From positions 1 through 40,972 of the forward strand of contig WFQT01000188.1 in assembly GCA_015486895.1 (NCBI GenBank): a stretch of 40,972 bases of DNA, written 5' to 3'. The notes beneath the pieces are model-generated. The model saw nothing but the letters and a program-made list of their open reading frames with translations, ran no database searches and was not told the DNA's origin. Position numbers and translations under genes: made by a program. Positions 18,401 through 25,761 of this stretch are shown piece after piece. Each line of letters begins with the position of its first letter. The stretch's first letter is position 1. The stretch comes from Anaerolineae bacterium. Its GTDB lineage: Bacteria; Chloroflexota; Anaerolineae; JAADDB01.

Positions 18401-19319
18401 CGCGGGGAATATATGTGCAGTACCCGTAGTACGGAAAGATTGCCCAAAGCGGTCTCCACAGGGACCATACGTGTTGGCCAAGGGAAATGATGTGCCGCTG
18501 CATTCCGGGCCTGGGCAACAATGCGGTATAGTGACAACAGTGACTTCCGGCACGGAGCTCGCTGTCACAGCTCAGAGCGCGGATCGAGAATGGTGGAAAG
18601 TTAAATACACAGGCACCAGTGGATGGATAGCGAAGGGTCATGCGAGCCAGATCCGGGGGGCGGACAAAGAAATTGAGCCTTTGTCACTATCAAAAGTCAG
18701 GATATTGAAGAATACCGATATCTACGACTCGTCTGGCAATGTCGAGCACAAAGTTTACGCGGGCGATTATTTCAGTATTGTCGGTAAGAGCGGGGATGGG
18801 AACTGTTTGCAGGGTAGTCTCGGCGATACTGCCGGAGTTTGGATTGAAAGCAGCGCAGTGGAATACGCCAAAGAAAACGTTTGCGCTGTGCCCGTAGTGC
18901 AAGCAAAGTGTCCTGAACGGCACACATTTGTCCCTCCATGCATAGACAACTATACAATCCTTTTCCCGCGTCCTGGTGCTACTATTAGTGGGAACGTAAC
19001 CATTACGGGGAATATAGCTGTTTCTGGCTTCCAGCAATATAAGGTAGAGTATGTGAAGTTGTCTGACGACGCGAGATTGCGAGTGGAAAGAGAAAATGGG
19101 GTCCCAACTCCAACACCGTTACCGGATGGGAAATGGCATGTAATTGTTAAAGGTGTGAAGGCTCCCGCGCATGCGCATGAGCTGGCTACTTGGGCTACGA
19201 CTTCCGTTCCTGATGGAGTATATGAATTACGTTTAGTCATCGATTATGTCCAGAACGGCCACTGGAAGTATGAGCCCAGGTGTCGCATTCGGGTCAGGGT
19301 GCAGAACAAAAAGCCGTAG
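15402..19319 (+). CDS. Large membrane protein with five SH3b-like extracytoplasmic domains
   Basis: The ATG shares one base with the preceding stop (TAATG), with GGGAG just upstream, so translation is probably coupled to the pseudokinase. About four membrane helices lie in residues 20-135. The remaining 1170 residues should face outward. They comprise a long helical and beta region, then five SH3b-like domains of roughly 60 residues between about residues 785 and 1165, and a final beta domain that starts near NYTILFPRPG and ends in a basic tail. Four of the SH3b domains form two A-B pairs offset by exactly 468 bp. Typical SH3b marks are LHSGPG, EWWKVKY and GWIAKG. Bacterial SH3 domains often bind cell-wall peptides, so an envelope sensor working with the pseudokinase is plausible. 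The specific ligand is unknown. Confidence 0.85.
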   Translation: MIDLIFDFLNNLLANWIWDVAGHDLVIAGAISVVLLLLAVARFQEGGSADSKVSALWKILLAQSTKILFFLFGVAWGVLWFETGFVAAGRWVPKLMLLVFALVLVYVVWSFRTENWVWCYAVLMVALFIMFLYPTPASWVHGDLASVYVEVSPRYRETALQNVQIGSELARHHIYSTIKFSWAGAKRQNPVRYLQYIRRNALYDAAVMITDDGEKDSNWHISFDPPINGTDRITVTTHVSMEYVISGYLARLRISHGLDAPSYHDMSTFLELLFPMGKVSGWEGLPDESFKSLDVATRTIPDLSYLILKSAFQTRNWDLLNWKVPTSDLDLESWSKKRVEDSSDKETRKNVKFAKQLLLLGIAIQRRELDSAVELDKNLHDEMTAWGESLPSSLTTKYYILHVKLGLLYIDLSKDRVQIGSDDLKHLMKKGEAYQDERDLLLGQIYLDYSSLIGKGGLADNERMSEAAKRLQSACTEAVHTDSPLSGIEACYWGYDRIPPVLSTVDWMGQAQKIADRYHISLKEAFVENARSSIEAIQAEKKIELPIQLMAFVPSTERSSKEIVLRIKDEYNKDAGTCVLKLQNGIGSHDAIQEYRSDSSCKVTVGTDYHYRWSENKQHSGTITLKPRKYFLYWTPSGGTERKFSLVPLVLDLRPMPIDIHLEFQPQQRFHVVGEPITLTAYFRGSLSSAHASELMNMISTHVKFNAEIRPAAPLHGKCPLETPVPLNTDGSQVVSGRWIPRVGACDAYNVRVKGVSLGHVVYIGTMPLQSQVIKLDNIVPCTMQIADNNVVWIYGGPSAQHYDRIKRPEAGETFKVTGKDAFNERWVRIDLGDGKEGWIYNSPGHVIVHGSLSDVPILDKRPPSNPHVITVRDVILLSGPGERCEKVSKMGPGTDLKIQAQSVDGQWWKVQYKGGTGWIRKDNVGQVQGTTEEIKALWPLDVKIVKETNTYDSYGDYGSKALVGDRFSVTGKSQDGKCLQSYLGDVSGVWIDSSAVEYIAGNICAVPVVRKDCPKRSPQGPYVLAKGNDVPLHSGPGQQCGIVTTVTSGTELAVTAQSADREWWKVKYTGTSGWIAKGHASQIRGADKEIEPLSLSKVRILKNTDIYDSSGNVEHKVYAGDYFSIVGKSGDGNCLQGSLGDTAGVWIESSAVEYAKENVCAVPVVQAKCPERHTFVPPCIDNYTILFPRPGATISGNVTITGNIAVSGFQQYKVEYVKLSDDARLRVERENGVPTPTPLPDGKWHVIVKGVKAPAHAHELATWATTSVPDGVYELRLVIDYVQNGHWKYEPRCRIRVRVQNKKP
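17998..18880 (+). repeat. Tandem duplication of an SH3b pair, 468-bp period
   Basis: The codons for GWI at 18153 and 18621, and for GD(R/Y)FS at 18294 and 18762, are both exactly 468 bp apart. Two different SH3b subtypes alternate A-B-A-B, so a pair was duplicated as a unit and has since diverged without indels between these landmarks. Confidence 0.8.
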
Positions 19320-19771
19320 CAAGTTGTAGCGGTGATTCTCTGCGAGACGGTGTCGTGGCCAGGGGGGTATCATGAATCTGGCGCTCCACTGCGGAGGAAA
19401 AGAGTGGTAAATTATGGTTCTTGCCAACATTGGGCGAAGCCACTCCTTGGAGAGGTTCGCTTTGTTCACTTCCGGGCGCCAACCAGTCTGACTGCGATCT
19501 CACTGATGCTGACTGGCATTCGGCAGCCCCCAGGTTGCCGGTGGGTTCCTTCTGGTGCGGTATAGTTCACAGCGGATGGCAGTAACAATGCCATTTGGAG
19601 CAGTCTGCGCTTTAGCCGCATCGACGACGCGACGGCGTGGCCTCGAGATGGCAGGTTGCGGACTTTGTTGGAGCGCGACAAGAGTTTTTTTGACGCTCTG
19701 CGGCTCTACGGCCGGTATTTTCAAAGGATTTATCGTTAGTCTATGGCACACTATTGCGGATGAAAATTGAG

Positions 19772-19801
19772 ATCAGCGTGCATCAGCGTTAATCAGCGTT
19801 C
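19772..19801 (+). repeat. Three-copy ATCAGCGT repeat, 10-bp period
   Basis: ATCAGCGT starts at 19772, 19782 and 19792, each followed by two variable bases. Similar units occur at 10221-10252 and, on the opposite strand, near 40926-40963. It is a dispersed extragenic element of unknown role. Confidence 0.7.
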
Positions 19802-19818
19802 CATTTTCGAGAGCGAAT

Positions 19819-19827
19819 GGGGGGGGG
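19819..19827 (+). promoter_or_regulatory. G9 tract acting in place of a ribosome binding site
   Basis: Nine consecutive G residues lie 6 nt upstream of the ATG at 19834, where the ribosome binding site is expected. A G-run can pair with the pyrimidine-rich 16S tail but is also a slippage hotspot, so translation strength might vary. An assembly error in run length is possible but would not change a coding frame. Confidence 0.45.
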
Positions 19828-19833
19828 AACAAC

Positions 19834-20706
19834 ATGTTCAACTGGAAACGGGCTGTCTTGGTATTATCGACATCGTTACTCGCGACTATTCTGCTTTCTG
19901 CTTGTTCTTTTCAGGTGAACGTCTATGTGCATAAAGGGGAGAAATGGAAAGTCGAAGAAAAACTGGCTATGCCGAAGAACTTGGGCAGCCTCGGCCTCCA
20001 GATGGAGGGATTGGGCATCAACTTGCCACTGAACACGGAGTTGCCGCTGACTATGGCTTTCAATCAGATGACGGCTGCTTGTCCGCAACACGGGTGGGAA
20101 TGCAAAGTAGACAAATCCACCAAGAAGGACGGGACAATCTTTCTGTTCACGGCGCAAGGTCAGGGCTATGATTCTTTGCAGACATTCCTTAATTCCGCGG
20201 GAACTTCTTTTGGGCAGCAGTTCCAGGGAAAAAGCGGAAACATCGCGATCCCTTCGCTCACCGTTCGGGAAGAGAACGGCGGGGTGCACATTGCTGATGC
20301 TTCCGTTGGCGCCCAGCCGTTGACTGCAGAATCGAAAGCGTTGATTGGCTCACTGTTTCCGGTAAAAGTTCGCATTCACGGCCGGAAGATCATTGGTAGC
20401 AATGCCGATGAAGTCCAAGGAGGCACAGCTATCTGGAATTCGGCACGTCCGATAGATGTGACCTTGGTCCCCGGCGGTGCCACATCCTTGCCTGCCATGC
20501 TGGGGTTGGCGCTTGCCGGAGTTGTAATTGTATTTGGCCTCGTAGTGGCTGCCATAAAGCTGTTGCCCTCCAAATTCTCTTTTGGCAAGGTACACAACGT
20601 ACCTCCCGAATGGGGCAGTGACACATGGGGAAACGAGGGCGAGCCGGACTACGGGGAATCTGCCTCTTTTGACGAGTACGGAGATGATGCAGATGAGTGG
20701 TCTTAA
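19834..20706 (+). CDS. LppM-like lipoprotein with C-terminal transmembrane helix and acidic tail
   Basis: The N-terminus is a lipoprotein signal peptide with lipobox LLSAC (C24). The following domain (VHKGEKWKVEEKLAMP, then TVREENGG) resembles the LppM/DUF3153 type seen in actinobacterial and Chloroflexota lipoproteins. A second hydrophobic helix lies at about residues 219-244. The C-terminal 40 residues should then be cytoplasmic; they are rich in Asp, Glu, Gly, Trp and Tyr. This tail resembles in composition the one on the VWA protein at 694. The gene is followed after 44 bp by a DFD kinase, so it may be a sensor or partner of that kinase. The LppM resemblance is from memory of the pattern and is moderate in confidence; the lipoprotein call is strong. 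Confidence 0.78.
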   Translation: MFNWKRAVLVLSTSLLATILLSACSFQVNVYVHKGEKWKVEEKLAMPKNLGSLGLQMEGLGINLPLNTELPLTMAFNQMTAACPQHGWECKVDKSTKKDGTIFLFTAQGQGYDSLQTFLNSAGTSFGQQFQGKSGNIAIPSLTVREENGGVHIADASVGAQPLTAESKALIGSLFPVKVRIHGRKIIGSNADEVQGGTAIWNSARPIDVTLVPGGATSLPAMLGLALAGVVIVFGLVVAAIKLLPSKFSFGKVHNVPPEWGSDTWGNEGEPDYGESASFDEYGDDADEWS

Positions 20707-20750
20707 CGTTGAATTGCGGTATAGTTAGGGTTGAGAGCGGGGAAAAGCAA

Positions 20751-22973
20751 ATGACGGACCAGGATATTCCGTTGCTTCATGATGATAAAACGCGGCTTCG
20801 CTCAGAGCGAGGTTCCTCGCGCTCGCGAGCCGGTGAAAATCCTGACGAACTTAAAACGCGGTTGAAACCGGATGGGCGATTGGCGGAAAGCGGCGCAGAT
20901 AACGGTCTTGTGGTAGCCGGTTATACCACTATACGTCGTATCGGGGCGGGGGGATTCAGCACTGTCTATCAGGCTCGCGATGCCGCAGGCCGTGACGTAG
21001 CGATAAAAGTTTTGAACGAGAACTTTGCCCATTCTGAAGATATTTTAGAACGTTTTCGACGGGCTGCAACGATTGTGGAGAAGTTTGATCATCCTAATAT
21101 AGTGCATGTGTTGGGACTGGTTGACGCCGGCGGCCGGCCGGGGCTGGTCATGGAGTTTGTCCAAGGGAGAACCTTGGAAGAGGTCGTACAAGAAGAAAAC
21201 GGACTGCCCGTGGATCAATCCATTAGCATTGCCGCTCAAATGTGTGATGCTTTGGCTTATGCGCACAAACGGGGTGTGATTCATCGTGATGTCAAACCGT
21301 CGAATATCCTTTTGCTACCTAAGAATGATCACGCACAAGAGGGCTGGATCGCCAAGCTGACGGACTTTGACATTGCCAAGATTGTCACCGAGACTGGATT
21401 CACTCATTCCGGGACACAAATGGGGACGCCGTACTTTGTAGCCCCGGAACAGTGGCAAGGAAAACATGACATTGATGGCCGGGCTGATGTTTTCAGCTTA
21501 GGCGTCGTCTTGTACTACATGCTTACAGGTACCGTGCCTCAAGGGCGCTTTGGCCACCCTTCTGATACCAACCCGGACATACCCCGCCGGATTGGAAGTG
21601 TTATCCTGAAAGCCGTTGCCCTAAACAGGGACATTCGTTATCCGGATATGGTTGCTCTAAAGAAAGCGTTAGTGGGCGACAGGGTAACGAAAGCTTCTCA
21701 AGATATTCCATTTGAGTTCCGTTTGGGAGTACAAGCACATAGTTTGGACGAATTGGTTGACCAGTGTGATGCAGACTGGGCTACAGGACTGCAGCATCTT
21801 GAGGATGGCGACATTCTTATCTGGCTGGAACGTGTCAGTCCGGATCTTGTGCCATGTGTACAAAGTGCTATAGCTGGGACGGGAAATCGTGATGAGGCAT
21901 TGGAAAAGACGTTGCACTGCATAGATCCGTTTCTGCCGTGGCCAGTGCTGGAAACAGATCCGTTTTCGCTAAATTTTGAGGAACTGGCCCCCGGCGAGCA
22001 GCAAACAAGAACGATAACGATTCACAATCCCAGTCGCGGCTATTTGTTAGGGCAGATTGCTGAAACGCCTGAATGGATAACCGTGGGGTCAGAGGTGTTC
22101 AGGTGTTTGGCAGGGGAGAGCCGGACGATAAGTATTCAGGTGCAGGTACCGGAAAAGGCCCAATCACAGGCTATGAATGGGGCGTTGCGATTGGAGTCTA
22201 ACGGCGGGAATGCCAGTATCCCTGTTTCTGTGACTGTCGGGCGGCGACTCTTGCTTCGGCCTGACTACTCCGTGGGCTCGTTGGAAGAGTTATGTGATAG
22301 TGCTCAGCATGATTGGTACCAGATTCGTGCATTGTTATACAACGGCACGTTAGCTGACTGGTTGCGTCAGAGTTTACTTCTCTTCAGTCTGGCGAATGCG
22401 GCCAAAGACGTCGTGTCCCGGGAACAGGATCGTGATGCCGGTCTTTTCGGTTTCTTGGCGGACAATTGTCCAGATCCCAAGCGATGCTTGCCGCCAAGAT
22501 TAGTCACCCGGTCGACTCGCGTGGGTTTCGGTAAAGGCATTCGTCAGCTAGACCCTGTTCGGGTAACTATCCGAAATATTGGCGGCGGCGATTTGCGGAG
22601 TTTGAAGATCGTTGGTCGGCCAAATTGGGCAAAAGTGAGAATAGCCAAAGCAGGTCAGCGACGTGTACTCGTTGAACTGGCCGGGGAAAGGCGTAAAGCC
22701 AACAGTAGCGTTTCGGTAGGTGTTGTGAAGTTCTCTTTGCCTGATGATAATCCAGTGCCTAAATGGGGCAGTGTCAAGATAGGAATCACCATGGAAGTTC
22801 CGCTTGTGTTAAGGCTCTTTGAACAAATTATCTCTTGGCGGGTGTTGGTTGCCGGTCTTCTGATCGGGACTGCTGGAGTGATTTTGGCCCACTTTGTTGG
22901 CTGGCAATGGGTGTTACTGGTGGTTGTTGTCAGTGTGGTCAGCTTTGCAATAGTGTTCTATTCGTTTTCATAG
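20751..22973 (+). CDS. Tail-anchored Ser/Thr kinase with DFD motif and paired helical/Ig-like modules (copy A)
   Basis: The ATG at 20751 follows GCGGGGA, and the N-terminus matches its paralogue at 23310. A Thr-containing tail (DDKTRLRSE and ELKTRLKPDG) precedes a kinase with GAGGFSTVY, K86, HRDVKPSN (D180) and APEQ. The magnesium motif reads DFD (D205), not DFG. After the kinase, a helical module with pattern SLDELVDQCDADW..GLQHL (about residues 332-392) is followed by an Ig-like domain. A second helical module (SLEELCDSAQHDWYQ, about 508-570) and a second Ig-like domain follow, then a membrane hairpin at the C-terminus (about 693-740). Because only the C-terminal end is hydrophobic, kinase and Ig-like domains should all be cytoplasmic, which is unusual. 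Catalytic Lys, Asp and Asn are present, so activity is likely despite DFD. Confidence 0.92.
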   Translation: MTDQDIPLLHDDKTRLRSERGSSRSRAGENPDELKTRLKPDGRLAESGADNGLVVAGYTTIRRIGAGGFSTVYQARDAAGRDVAIKVLNENFAHSEDILERFRRAATIVEKFDHPNIVHVLGLVDAGGRPGLVMEFVQGRTLEEVVQEENGLPVDQSISIAAQMCDALAYAHKRGVIHRDVKPSNILLLPKNDHAQEGWIAKLTDFDIAKIVTETGFTHSGTQMGTPYFVAPEQWQGKHDIDGRADVFSLGVVLYYMLTGTVPQGRFGHPSDTNPDIPRRIGSVILKAVALNRDIRYPDMVALKKALVGDRVTKASQDIPFEFRLGVQAHSLDELVDQCDADWATGLQHLEDGDILIWLERVSPDLVPCVQSAIAGTGNRDEALEKTLHCIDPFLPWPVLETDPFSLNFEELAPGEQQTRTITIHNPSRGYLLGQIAETPEWITVGSEVFRCLAGESRTISIQVQVPEKAQSQAMNGALRLESNGGNASIPVSVTVGRRLLLRPDYSVGSLEELCDSAQHDWYQIRALLYNGTLADWLRQSLLLFSLANAAKDVVSREQDRDAGLFGFLADNCPDPKRCLPPRLVTRSTRVGFGKGIRQLDPVRVTIRNIGGGDLRSLKIVGRPNWAKVRIAKAGQRRVLVELAGERRKANSSVSVGVVKFSLPDDNPVPKWGSVKIGITMEVPLVLRLFEQIISWRVLVAGLLIGTAGVILAHFVGWQWVLLVVVVSVVSFAIVFYSFS

Positions 22974-22996
22974 TTTCCATAATGGAGGCACTAACA

Positions 22997-23263
22997 ATGA
23001 TAAACGAGGAGAAACTGTTGACGGATATTTTTGTTGGTGTGGTTGCTGGGTTAACAATAAGCTTTATCACTTGGCTTCTGCAAGGTACTATCCATTTAGT
23101 GGCAAAACACCCCTGGTTAATTCTGATTTCTGGAGTTGTCGTTGCGGTAATTACTGTTCTTGGTATTTTCTACTACCGCTACGTATCAGAACCAATTGTT
23201 TCCTCGCCAGTAGAGACCTTTGAGGATAATCTCAGCGGAGAAGATGAAAAGGATTATATTTGA
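22997..23263 (+). CDS. Small two-helix membrane protein of unknown function
   Basis: An ATG at 22997 with GGAGG at 22984-22988 opens an 88-residue protein starting MINEEKLLTD. The frame is open further upstream but overlaps the kinase gene and lacks a better start. Two hydrophobic helices lie at about residues 10-35 and 40-60, with an acidic C-terminus (ETFEDNLSGEDEKDYI). It sits between the two DFD kinases, 23 bp after copy A and 46 bp before copy B, so it is probably co-expressed with both. It could be a small membrane partner of the kinase hairpins; I do not recognise a family. Confidence 0.7.
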   Translation: MINEEKLLTDIFVGVVAGLTISFITWLLQGTIHLVAKHPWLILISGVVVAVITVLGIFYYRYVSEPIVSSPVETFEDNLSGEDEKDYI

Positions 23264-23309
23264 TTGTAGAGGAAAGTATAGTTTTGCTTGAGAAAGGAGA
23301 GAGTTGGTG

Positions 23310-25505
23310 ATGGACCAAAATATTCCATTGCTCCACGATGATAAAACTAAACTTCGCAAAGAGCAAGATCAGTCGCGCTCACAGGCAGGTCAAAGTTCTG
23401 AAGAGCTTAAAACGCGGTTAAAACAAGACGGGCAGCCGGCGGAAAGCAGTGCAGACAATGGTCTTGTGGTAGCCAGTTATACCACTTTACGCCGTATTGG
23501 CGAGGGGGGCTTCAGCACTGTTTACCAGGCTCGCGATGCCGCAGGCCATGATGTAGCGATAAAGGTGTTGAATGAGAATTTTGTCGATTCCAGAGAGATT
23601 TTAGAGCGCTTTCGGCGAGCTGCAGCTATTGTAGAGAAATTCGACCATCCTAACATTGTGCATGTGTTGGGACTGGTTGATGTTGGCGGCCGGCCGGGGC
23701 TGGTCATGGAATTTGTTCAGGGCAAGACTTTAGAACAAGTGATTCAAGAAAAGAGTGCGTTAGGTGTAGACCAAGCCGTCAACATTGCCGTGCAAATGTG
23801 CGATGCTTTGGCTTATGCTCACGAAAGGGGTGTGATCCATCGCGATGTCAAACCATCCAATATTCTCTTGCTGCCCAAAGGAAGCGATAGCCAAGAGAAA
23901 TGGGTTGCCAAGCTGACTGACTTTGATATTGCCAAAATCGTCACCGAAACCGGATTTACACGTTCTCGCATCCAGATGGGGACGCCGTATTTCGTAGCTC
24001 CGGAGCAGTGGCAAGGCAAACATGACATCGATGGCCGGGCCGATGTGTTTAGCTTGGGGGTGGTCCTGTACTACATGCTCACGGGCACAGTGCCTCAAGG
24101 GCGCTTTGGTCACCCTTCAGACACAAATCCTGGCATACCCCGTAGGGTCGGTAGCGTTATCCTGAAAGCTGTAGCTCTCAATAGGGACATTCGTTATCCC
24201 GACATGGCTGAGTTGAAGAAAGCATTAGTCGGAGACAAAATGACGAAGGCTACTCGGGACATTCCATTCGAGTTTCAATCTGGGCCGCCAGCGCACAGCA
24301 TATACGATCTGGTTGAGCGATGCGACTCTGATTGGGCGACAGGACTGCAGCATCTCAAGGATGGTGATATTCTCATTTGGCTCAAGCGCGTAAAGCCAGA
24401 ACTTGTGCCATGTGTGCAGAAGGCAGTGGCTACAAAGGGGAACCGTGATGAAGGCTTGGAGGAGGCCTTGCACTGCATGGATCCGGCGCTTCCGTGGCCT
24501 GTGCTGGAAACAGAGCCTCTTTCGGTGAGCTTCGGGGAGTTAGCACCTGGCGAGCGCAGATCAAAAACGATAACGATTCATAACCCTAGCCGAGGTTTCT
24601 TATCCGGTAAAGTGGGCAAAATGCCGGAATGGCTCCAAGTCAAAGGCAAGGTGTTTCATTGCCATACCGGGGGCAGTCAAAAGTTAGTTTTAGTAGCGAA
24701 GGCACCGTCAAAGCCGTCGTTCGGGCCTGTAGAGGGAGAGTTACGAATTGAATCTAACGGCGGCAAAGCGACTATTCCTCTTTCTATGACAGTCGCTAAC
24801 CGGCTATTGATCCGATCTGACTTTTCTGTCAGTACGTTGTTAGAGCTCTGTCATGTTGCTCGTCAGGAGTGGATCCGCATTAGGAGGCTATTATATGATG
24901 GCTCCATAAGCGACTGGCTACGGGAAAGCCGCCTGCACTTCAAGATAGCAAATGAGGCGAAAAAGATCATGACGACCGAGGATGATCGCGACGCAGGCCT
25001 CTTCCACTTTCTACAGGAACATTGTCCTCAACCGGAATCTTGTTTGCCGGCAAAGCTAGACACCAAAACATCCACCGTCGATCTCGGTAAAGGGCGCGGC
25101 AAACTGCCGCCTGTGCGCATCAGAGTCAGAAATACGGGCGGGAACACGTTGCAGAATTTGGCAGTTAGCGATCGGTCTCCTTGGATACGGGCCGACATCA
25201 TCAAAACCGGCGACCATCAGGCCATTGTCGAAGTTCTTGGCAGTGGACGTCACCTTAGCCCCGGAGTACGACAAGGTTTTGTCAAGCTTTCCGTCCCCGA
25301 TTCTCCTGTGCCTGCCTGGGGGAATACGACCATCGATGTAAACATGGAAGTTCTTCCGTCGTTTCCCAAGTGGTTGGTATTTGTCATCATCTTGTTGGCG
25401 GTGGCAGGTGTAGCTATGGGGTTTGTTATTGACTGGCGAATTTCGCTTAGCATCACTGGCGCACTTATTGTCAGTGTGTTAACTGTCTTCTCGCTTTTGT
25501 CGTAA
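23310..25505 (+). CDS. Tail-anchored Ser/Thr kinase with DFD motif (copy B)
   Basis: This is a close tandem paralogue of the kinase at 20751, with the same order of parts: Thr-rich tail (DDKTKLRKEQ, ELKTRLKQDG), kinase, helical module, Ig-like domain, helical module, Ig-like domain, C-terminal membrane hairpin. The ATG at 23310 is chosen by homology and by AGGAGA upstream. The kinase keeps GEGGFSTVY, VAIK, HRDVKPSN and APEQ, and again has DFD (D204). The kinase domains are nearly identical, while the Ig-like and membrane parts have diverged more, consistent with duplication followed by specialisation of the output half. The helical module carries DWATGLQHL and the second has ELCHVARQEW. It is likely active and membrane-tethered on the cytoplasmic side. 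Confidence 0.92.
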   Translation: MDQNIPLLHDDKTKLRKEQDQSRSQAGQSSEELKTRLKQDGQPAESSADNGLVVASYTTLRRIGEGGFSTVYQARDAAGHDVAIKVLNENFVDSREILERFRRAAAIVEKFDHPNIVHVLGLVDVGGRPGLVMEFVQGKTLEQVIQEKSALGVDQAVNIAVQMCDALAYAHERGVIHRDVKPSNILLLPKGSDSQEKWVAKLTDFDIAKIVTETGFTRSRIQMGTPYFVAPEQWQGKHDIDGRADVFSLGVVLYYMLTGTVPQGRFGHPSDTNPGIPRRVGSVILKAVALNRDIRYPDMAELKKALVGDKMTKATRDIPFEFQSGPPAHSIYDLVERCDSDWATGLQHLKDGDILIWLKRVKPELVPCVQKAVATKGNRDEGLEEALHCMDPALPWPVLETEPLSVSFGELAPGERRSKTITIHNPSRGFLSGKVGKMPEWLQVKGKVFHCHTGGSQKLVLVAKAPSKPSFGPVEGELRIESNGGKATIPLSMTVANRLLIRSDFSVSTLLELCHVARQEWIRIRRLLYDGSISDWLRESRLHFKIANEAKKIMTTEDDRDAGLFHFLQEHCPQPESCLPAKLDTKTSTVDLGKGRGKLPPVRIRVRNTGGNTLQNLAVSDRSPWIRADIIKTGDHQAIVEVLGSGRHLSPGVRQGFVKLSVPDSPVPAWGNTTIDVNMEVLPSFPKWLVFVIILLAVAGVAMGFVIDWRISLSITGALIVSVLTVFSLLS

Positions 25506-25761
25506 GGTATTATTGCGGTGGACTTGTTCTCTTGTGCCGAGTACCCAAAGACAGGGTTTCTCAGGCCGATTGCTAAGTTAGAGAGTGCAGCCCCCGGGGA
25601 GTGCGACAGGGGCGTTCTTGGGCTCTTTGCATCTTCATGGTTCTGTTTCAGAGATATGCAGAAAGAGGAAGCTTGTTCGCTGTCTACGGAAATAGCGGAA
25701 TGCAGGTTCTGCTTTTATCGTCTAAAGAAGCAGTTGTTATGAAACAATACGGAGCACAGCG
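25506..25761. other. Short intergenic region with no feature seen
   Basis: I see no gene, hairpin or repeat that I can support here. A GGAG at 25751-25754 serves the next gene. Confidence 0.5.

Larger units (their letters stand above)
19320..19833. other. Intergenic region upstream of the lipoprotein gene
   Basis: This 514-bp gap has no gene I can support. It ends with a 10-bp-period repeat (19772-19801) and a run of nine G at 19819-19827. Short open frames on both strands lack ribosome binding sites and any family resemblance. Confidence 0.5.
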
